From NCBI GenBank assembly GCA_019347645.1, contig JAHWKZ010000026.1, forward strand, positions 1-14,576: a stretch of DNA of 14,576 nucleotides, written 5' to 3'. Below the pieces are notes generated by a model, which saw only the letters and a program-made list of their open reading frames with translations, was not told the origin of the DNA and made no database searches. The translations under genes and the position numbers were made by a program. Of this stretch, positions 10,698 to 14,576 are shown piece by piece (position 1 is the stretch's first letter; the number at the start of each line of letters is the position of its first letter). The DNA is from Gemmatimonadota bacterium. GTDB lineage: Bacteria; Gemmatimonadota; Gemmatimonadetes; JACCXV01; JAHWKZ01.

Positions 10698-13316
10698 ATG
10701 AGCGGCCACGAGATCCGACAGCGATTCCTCGACTACTTCGTTTCACGCGGCCACACCCGTGTGCCGTCGTCCTCCCTCGTTCCCCACGACGACCCGACGC
10801 TCCTGTTCGTCAACGCCGGGATGGTCCAGTTCAAGGACGTCTTCACCGGCCAGCGAAAGCTCCCTTACCGGAGCGCCACGACCTCGCAGAAGTGCCTCCG
10901 CGTCTCCGGCAAGCACAACGACTTCGAGAACGTCGGCTACACACCGCGGCACCACACCTTCTTCGAGATGCTCGGGAACTTCTCCTTCGGCGACTACTTC
11001 AAGCGCGAGGCGATCGGGTACGCCTGGGAGTTCCTGACCGAGGACCTCGAGCTCCCCGCCGATCGGCTGTGGGCCAGCGTGCACCGGGAGGACGACGAGG
11101 CCGCCGCCCTTTGGCCCGAGGTCACGGGGCTGCCGGCGGAGCGGGTCGTCCGGCTCGGGGACGAGGACAACTTCTGGGCGATGGGCGATACCGGCCCCTG
11201 CGGGCCGTGCTCGGAGATCTTCTGGGACTACGGACCCGACCGCGGCGAAGGCACGCCCGAGGACAACGAGGAGCGCTACCTCGAGATCTGGAACCTGGTC
11301 TTCATGCAGTTCGAGCGGAAGGGGGACGGCACCCAGATCGACCTGCCGGATCCCTCGGTCGACACCGGGATGGGGCTCGAGCGGATGGCCGCCGTGGTCC
11401 AGGGGGTCTACTCGAACTACGAGAGCGACCTCTTCACCCCCCTGATCCACGAGGCGTCCCGGCTCCTCGACCGGGAGTACGCCGAGGGCGAGGAAGGGGT
11501 CTCCTTCCGCGTCCTCGCCGACCACAGCCGGGCCGCGACGTTCCTGATCGGGGACGGGGTCTATCCGTCCAACGAGGGCCGCGGCTACGTGCTCCGGCGG
11601 ATCGTGCGGCGGGCCGTCCGGCACTACTGGATGGAGGGGATCCGCGACCCGATCCTCCACCGGCTTGTCGCGACCGTGATCGGCGAGATGGGAGAGGCCT
11701 ACCCCGACCTGGTGGAGCAGGAGGACCAGATCCGCGTCATCTGCGAGGCCGAGGAGGAACGATTCCTCCAGACGATCGGCCAGGGAATGCAGATCCTCGA
11801 GGACGTGCTCGCCGAGACTCCCGAGGACGAGTCGGTCCCGGGCGAAGAGGTGTTCCGCCTCCACGACACCTACGGGTTCCCGCCCGATCTGACCGAGCTG
11901 ATCGCACGCGAGCGCGGCCACGGGATCGACCAGGCCGGCTATCAGACCCACATGGAGCGCCAGCGGGAACGGGCTCGCGCGGCGGGCGGCTTCGAGGGCG
12001 GGGGCGGCGAGGCCGCGGACGCCTTCGAGGTCGGACTCGCGGCCGAGGGCGCGGCGACGGAATTCGTCGGCTACGAGGAGCTGTCGGTGGAGACGGTGGT
12101 GGAGCACGTCGAGCGGGCCGAGAAGAGGTTCCGGCTGGTGCTGCGGAAGAACCCCTTCTACGCCACCGGCGGGGGGCAGGTCGCCGACATCGGCCACATC
12201 GAGGGGGACGGGTTCCGGCTTTCGGTGGTGGACGTCGAGCGCCACGGCGACACGTTCGCGCCGGTCGCCGAGCTGCTGGAGGGCGACGCCGGGCGCATCA
12301 TCGCCGGCGCGGCCGTCCACGCGGCGGTGGACCGCGAGCGGCGCCGCGACGTGGAGCGCCACCACACGGTGACCCACGTTCTGCACGCGATCCTCCGCGA
12401 CAAGCTCGGCGGGCACGTCCGCCAGGCGGGGTCGCTGGTGGCGCCGGACCGGATGCGATTCGACTTCTCGCACCCGAAGGCGCTCCTCCCCGAGGAGGTC
12501 CGGGAGATCGAGGACGCCGCCAACCGATGGGTGCTCGAGGACCTGCCGGTCTCGAAGCGGTCCATGACCTACGAGGAGGCGCGCGCCCAGGGGGCGATGG
12601 CGCTCTTCGGCGAGAAGTACGCCGACGTGGTCCGGGTCGTGACGATCGGCGAGGGGCAGTCGATCGAGCTGTGCGGCGGCTGCCATGTCCGCCGGACCGG
12701 TGAGATCGGACCGGTGAAGATCGTCTCGGAGTCGAGCGCCGCGGCCGGGGTGCGCCGGATCGAGGTGGTCACCGGCTGGCACGCGTTCGACGAGTTCCGC
12801 CGCCGGGAGCGGCTGCTCGCCGAGGCGGCCGAGCGGCTCCGGGTGACGCCGGACGAGCTGCCCGCGCGGCTCGAGCGGCTGGTCGAGGAGAAGCGGGAGA
12901 CGGAGAGGAGCCTCGAGGAGACGCGGCGCAAGGCGGTCTCGGGAGACACCGGAAGGCTCGGCGAGACGACGACCGAGGTCGACGGGACCACGATCTTGAC
13001 GTTCCGTGCCGAGCCCGTCTCCATGGACGACTTCCGGGCGATCGGCGACGGGGTTCGCAACCGCCTGAAGTCCGGCGTCGGCGTGATCGGCGCCGAGATG
13101 GACGGGAAGGCCCACCTGATCGTCGTCGTCACCGACGACCTGCTGGAGGACGGGACGATCGACGCCCCCACCGTCGTCCACGAGGTCGCCCGGGTGATCG
13201 GGGGCGGGGGCGGTGGAAAGCCCCACATGGCGCAGGCGGGGGGCAAGGAGGTCGAGAAGATCGACGAGGCGCTCGAGAAGACGCCGGAGATCGTGGCCGG
13301 CTTGCTGGAGCGATGA
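10698..13316 (+). CDS. alaS: Alanyl-tRNA synthetase
   Basis: The 872-residue class II synthetase charges tRNA-Ala with alanine in the cytoplasm and is full length. The catalytic domain (about 1-240) has TLLFVNAGMVQFKDVFTG, motif 2-like KHNDFENVGYTPRHHTFFEM and the SVDTGMGLERM motif 3 region. A helical tRNA-recognition domain follows. The editing domain carries the zinc site HxxxH (H556, H560) and C659-GGC-H663, where most relatives read CGGTH. The C-terminal domain ends with VIGGGGGGKPHMAQAGG and KIDEALEKTPEIVAGLLE. The ATG start lies just downstream of a promoter with almost no leader. Its stop overlaps the next ATG as ATGA, so the two are coupled. Confidence 0.99.
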   Translation: MSGHEIRQRFLDYFVSRGHTRVPSSSLVPHDDPTLLFVNAGMVQFKDVFTGQRKLPYRSATTSQKCLRVSGKHNDFENVGYTPRHHTFFEMLGNFSFGDYFKREAIGYAWEFLTEDLELPADRLWASVHREDDEAAALWPEVTGLPAERVVRLGDEDNFWAMGDTGPCGPCSEIFWDYGPDRGEGTPEDNEERYLEIWNLVFMQFERKGDGTQIDLPDPSVDTGMGLERMAAVVQGVYSNYESDLFTPLIHEASRLLDREYAEGEEGVSFRVLADHSRAATFLIGDGVYPSNEGRGYVLRRIVRRAVRHYWMEGIRDPILHRLVATVIGEMGEAYPDLVEQEDQIRVICEAEEERFLQTIGQGMQILEDVLAETPEDESVPGEEVFRLHDTYGFPPDLTELIARERGHGIDQAGYQTHMERQRERARAAGGFEGGGGEAADAFEVGLAAEGAATEFVGYEELSVETVVEHVERAEKRFRLVLRKNPFYATGGGQVADIGHIEGDGFRLSVVDVERHGDTFAPVAELLEGDAGRIIAGAAVHAAVDRERRRDVERHHTVTHVLHAILRDKLGGHVRQAGSLVAPDRMRFDFSHPKALLPEEVREIEDAANRWVLEDLPVSKRSMTYEEARAQGAMALFGEKYADVVRVVTIGEGQSIELCGGCHVRRTGEIGPVKIVSESSAAAGVRRIEVVTGWHAFDEFRRRERLLAEAAERLRVTPDELPARLERLVEEKRETERSLEETRRKAVSGDTGRLGETTTEVDGTTILTFRAEPVSMDDFRAIGDGVRNRLKSGVGVIGAEMDGKAHLIVVVTDDLLEDGTIDAPTVVHEVARVIGGGGGGKPHMAQAGGKEVEKIDEALEKTPEIVAGLLER

Positions 13317-13924
13317 GCGACGATCCCCGTTCCGCTCCCGCCGCGGCGACGGCACGCCCCCGCGCGGTGGAGGCACTCGATCGCGCCCTGGCCGACTGGC
13401 TCACGGCGTTCACCGTGTCGCCCGAGCTCGCCGGCCAGATGGCCGACGCCTGCGCCGCGGGCGCGGCGTGGCCGGCCGCCGCGGCGGCCGTCGCCGCTCG
13501 CGAGGCGGGGTGGGACGAGGCCGACGCGATGGCGTGGGGAATCGCGGTCGGCGCCCACGCCGGCGCCCTGGAAGCCGCGCGCCGGAGCCTGGTCGGCGGA
13601 ACGGTCGCCGAGGGTCGAGCGCGAATCACGGCCGACGGCCCGGCGGCCGCCCTGCTCGCCTCCGACGCGCTCGTGGCCGCCGCCCACGAGGCGCTCGGCT
13701 CGCTCTCGGCGGAGCGGCTCGCCGGTGCGCTGGAGTCGCTCGAGCGGGTCTTCGGCGACGGCGGCCCCTGGCTTTCCCTTCCGACGAGCGCTCCCGCGGC
13801 CGGATGGCGCGCCGTCGAGCCGCTCGCTCTCGCGCCCCTGGAGGGTGCCGGGCCCTCGGAGGAGACGGCGCGAATCCTGGACGCGGCCGAGCGGAGCGAA
13901 GATCGAACGCCTGCCCGGGACTGA
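13313..13924 (+). CDS. Alanine-rich protein of unknown function after alaS
   Basis: The 203-residue protein is about one-third alanine and has no motif I recognise with certainty. It is predicted mostly helical, without a signal peptide or clear membrane span. The central part, GIAVGAHAGALEAARRSLVGG to GPAAALLASDALVAAAHEALGSL (about residues 82-127), faintly recalls a region of trans-isoprenyl diphosphate synthases (the 'A-x-L-A-G-D-A-L-x-x-A' stretch). The DDxxD catalytic motifs of those enzymes are absent, so it would be a non-catalytic relative at most. The start overlaps the alaS stop as ATGA, so it is translated with alaS. The end overlaps the isomerase frame. Frame composition and the overlap argue for a real gene, but its role is unknown. 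Confidence 0.55.
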   Translation: MSDDPRSAPAAATARPRAVEALDRALADWLTAFTVSPELAGQMADACAAGAAWPAAAAAVAAREAGWDEADAMAWGIAVGAHAGALEAARRSLVGGTVAEGRARITADGPAAALLASDALVAAAHEALGSLSAERLAGALESLERVFGDGGPWLSLPTSAPAAGWRAVEPLALAPLEGAGPSEETARILDAAERSEDRTPARD

Positions 13925-14501
13925 CGGTGGCGCGAGCGGGGCGCTCGAGGCCGCGGCTTCGGCCTGGAGCGGCCTGGTCCAGGCGCTCCTGTCCGACGCC
14001 GCGGCTCCACTGGAACGGTTGATCGAGGCCTGCGTGGCCGCCATCGGCGCCGGCGACCGGCTCTATTTCGCCGGCAACGGCGGGTCGGCCGCCCAGAGCC
14101 AGCACCTCGCCGCCGAGCTCGTGGTCCGGGAGGCCGCCGAGCGCTACGACGCCGATCAGGCCCTCGGCACCGACACCTCGGTCCTGACCGCGACGGCCAA
14201 CGACCTGGGATTCGACCGGGTGTTCGCCCGCCAGCTCGAGGCCCTGGGACGCCCCGGCGACGTCCTCGTCCTCCTCTCGGCGAACGGGCGTTCGCCGAAC
14301 GTGGCGGCCGCGGCCGCCACGGCGAGGGCGCGGGGCGTCGCGGTGTGGGCCTGGACGGGCCGCCGCGGGACCCGGCTCGTGGAAGCGTGCGACGGGGGGA
14401 TCGTGGTGCCGAGCGAGGACGTGGCCCGTATTCAGGAGGCGCATTTGCTGCTGGGCCACGTCCTGTGCGCCCAAATCGAAGGTAGGTTGTCGGGTCGCTG
14501 A
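13911..14501 (+). CDS. Sedoheptulose-7-phosphate isomerase-like SIS protein
   Basis: The SIS-domain frame resembles GmhA, which converts sedoheptulose 7-phosphate to D-glycero-heptose 7-phosphate for heptose-containing envelope glycans. Present are FAGNGGSAAQSQHLAAEL (GNGGSA loop, with zinc-type His and Glu), LSANGRSPNV in place of the usual LS-x-SGNSPN, and RIQEAHLLLGHVLC with Gln and His ligands. All expected zinc ligands of GmhA seem retained. About 196 residues from the chosen start match the family length. No ATG, GTG or TTG opens the frame between the upstream gene's end and the first conserved helix: CTG 13911 or ATC 13902 would be needed. The ATG at 13725 lies deep inside the previous gene and gives an Arg/Ser-rich shadow-like N-terminus. 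A frameshift or sequencing indel is an alternative. The start is uncertain but the domain is not. The symbol is left blank because substrate is inferred. Confidence 0.85.
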   Translation: MPGTDGGASGALEAAASAWSGLVQALLSDAAAPLERLIEACVAAIGAGDRLYFAGNGGSAAQSQHLAAELVVREAAERYDADQALGTDTSVLTATANDLGFDRVFARQLEALGRPGDVLVLLSANGRSPNVAAAAATARARGVAVWAWTGRRGTRLVEACDGGIVVPSEDVARIQEAHLLLGHVLCAQIEGRLSGR

Positions 14502-14542
14502 AGACGGCGCATCTCGCGGCGATCCCTCGTCGGGGCGCCTGC

Positions 14543-14562
14543 GGCGTGGTTTTTACCACGCC
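14543..14562 (+). terminator. Perfect inverted repeat 42 bases after the isomerase gene
   Basis: GGCGTGGT and ACCACGCC pair over eight bases around a TTTT loop. The T run is in the loop, not after the stem, so classical intrinsic termination is unlikely. A bidirectional or Rho-linked end, or an operator for a gene beyond the window edge, is possible. Confidence 0.4.
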
Positions 14563-14576
14563 TCGGCGGCCCTCCT

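Noticed and set aside
10616..12703. Plus-strand frame of about 695 codons overlapping recX end and alaS.
   Set aside because: Arg/Gly/Pro-rich out-of-frame reading of alaS with no motifs.
10743..13376. Minus-strand frame of about 877 codons opposite alaS.
   Set aside because: Pure mirror of alaS codon structure; alaS has full motif support.
13725..13910. ATG 13725 as the isomerase start.
   Set aside because: The extra residues are Arg/Ser/Pro-rich, typical of an out-of-frame reading of the upstream gene, and exceed GmhA length by about 60 residues.
1..14576. Phage, transposon, CRISPR or toxin-antitoxin signatures.
   Set aside because: No transposase, integrase, direct-repeat array or paired small toxin genes were found; the genes are housekeeping, repair and envelope-related.

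Overview
The window is a very GC-rich, gene-dense piece of bacterial chromosome with about fifteen genes, almost no intergenic DNA and no gene-free stretch above about 165 bases. The lineage cannot be fixed from the sequence. A DUF4235 protein, apparently leaderless genes with TAnnnT -10 boxes, and a small protein beginning MSLTSTIYTMGTAL fit an uncultivated actinobacterium-like organism. The AmgK-RapZ fusion and the GmhA-like isomerase are also common in other phyla, such as Bacteroidetes relatives, Gemmatimonadota and Acidobacteria. No mobile element, CRISPR array, tRNA or rRNA was seen.

Layout. 1-288: what looks like the N-terminal piece of a small conserved protein whose family-like part stops abruptly. 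285-2883 (+): a three-gene module of a multi-spanning membrane protein, an HTH_34-type winged-helix regulator overlapping it, and a large DUF4173-like membrane protein behind a CTTTG-N5-CAAAG palindrome. 2971-4686 (+): Ku (end joining) followed 12 bases later by a MerR-type HTH fused to TPR repeats. 8024-4724 (-): a glutathionyl-hydroquinone-reductase-like GST, then an AmgK-like sugar kinase fused to a RapZ C-terminal domain, then a MurU-like nucleotidyltransferase. The last two are one base apart and look like an amino-sugar/cell-wall recycling pair. 8190-10600 (+): OB-fold-like lipoprotein, Mth938-like protein, MsrA, PspC, DUF4235 and RecX, with tight or overlapping junctions in the second half. 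10698-14501 (+): AlaS, an unrecognised alanine-rich protein, and a sedoheptulose-7-phosphate isomerase-like SIS protein.

Functional themes are envelope and stress maintenance (DUF4173 module, PspC, lipoprotein, GST, MsrA), DNA repair and recombination control (Ku, RecX), and sugar-phosphate metabolism feeding the envelope (AmgK-RapZ, MurU-like, GmhA-like). Nothing here is clearly a new defence or mobile system. The most interesting points are the kinase-sensor fusion, the Ku/MerR-TPR pair, a possible operator linking the regulator to DUF4173, four promoters placed so that transcripts would be leaderless or nearly so, and the alaS-unknown-isomerase end, where the isomerase frame has no normal start codon.
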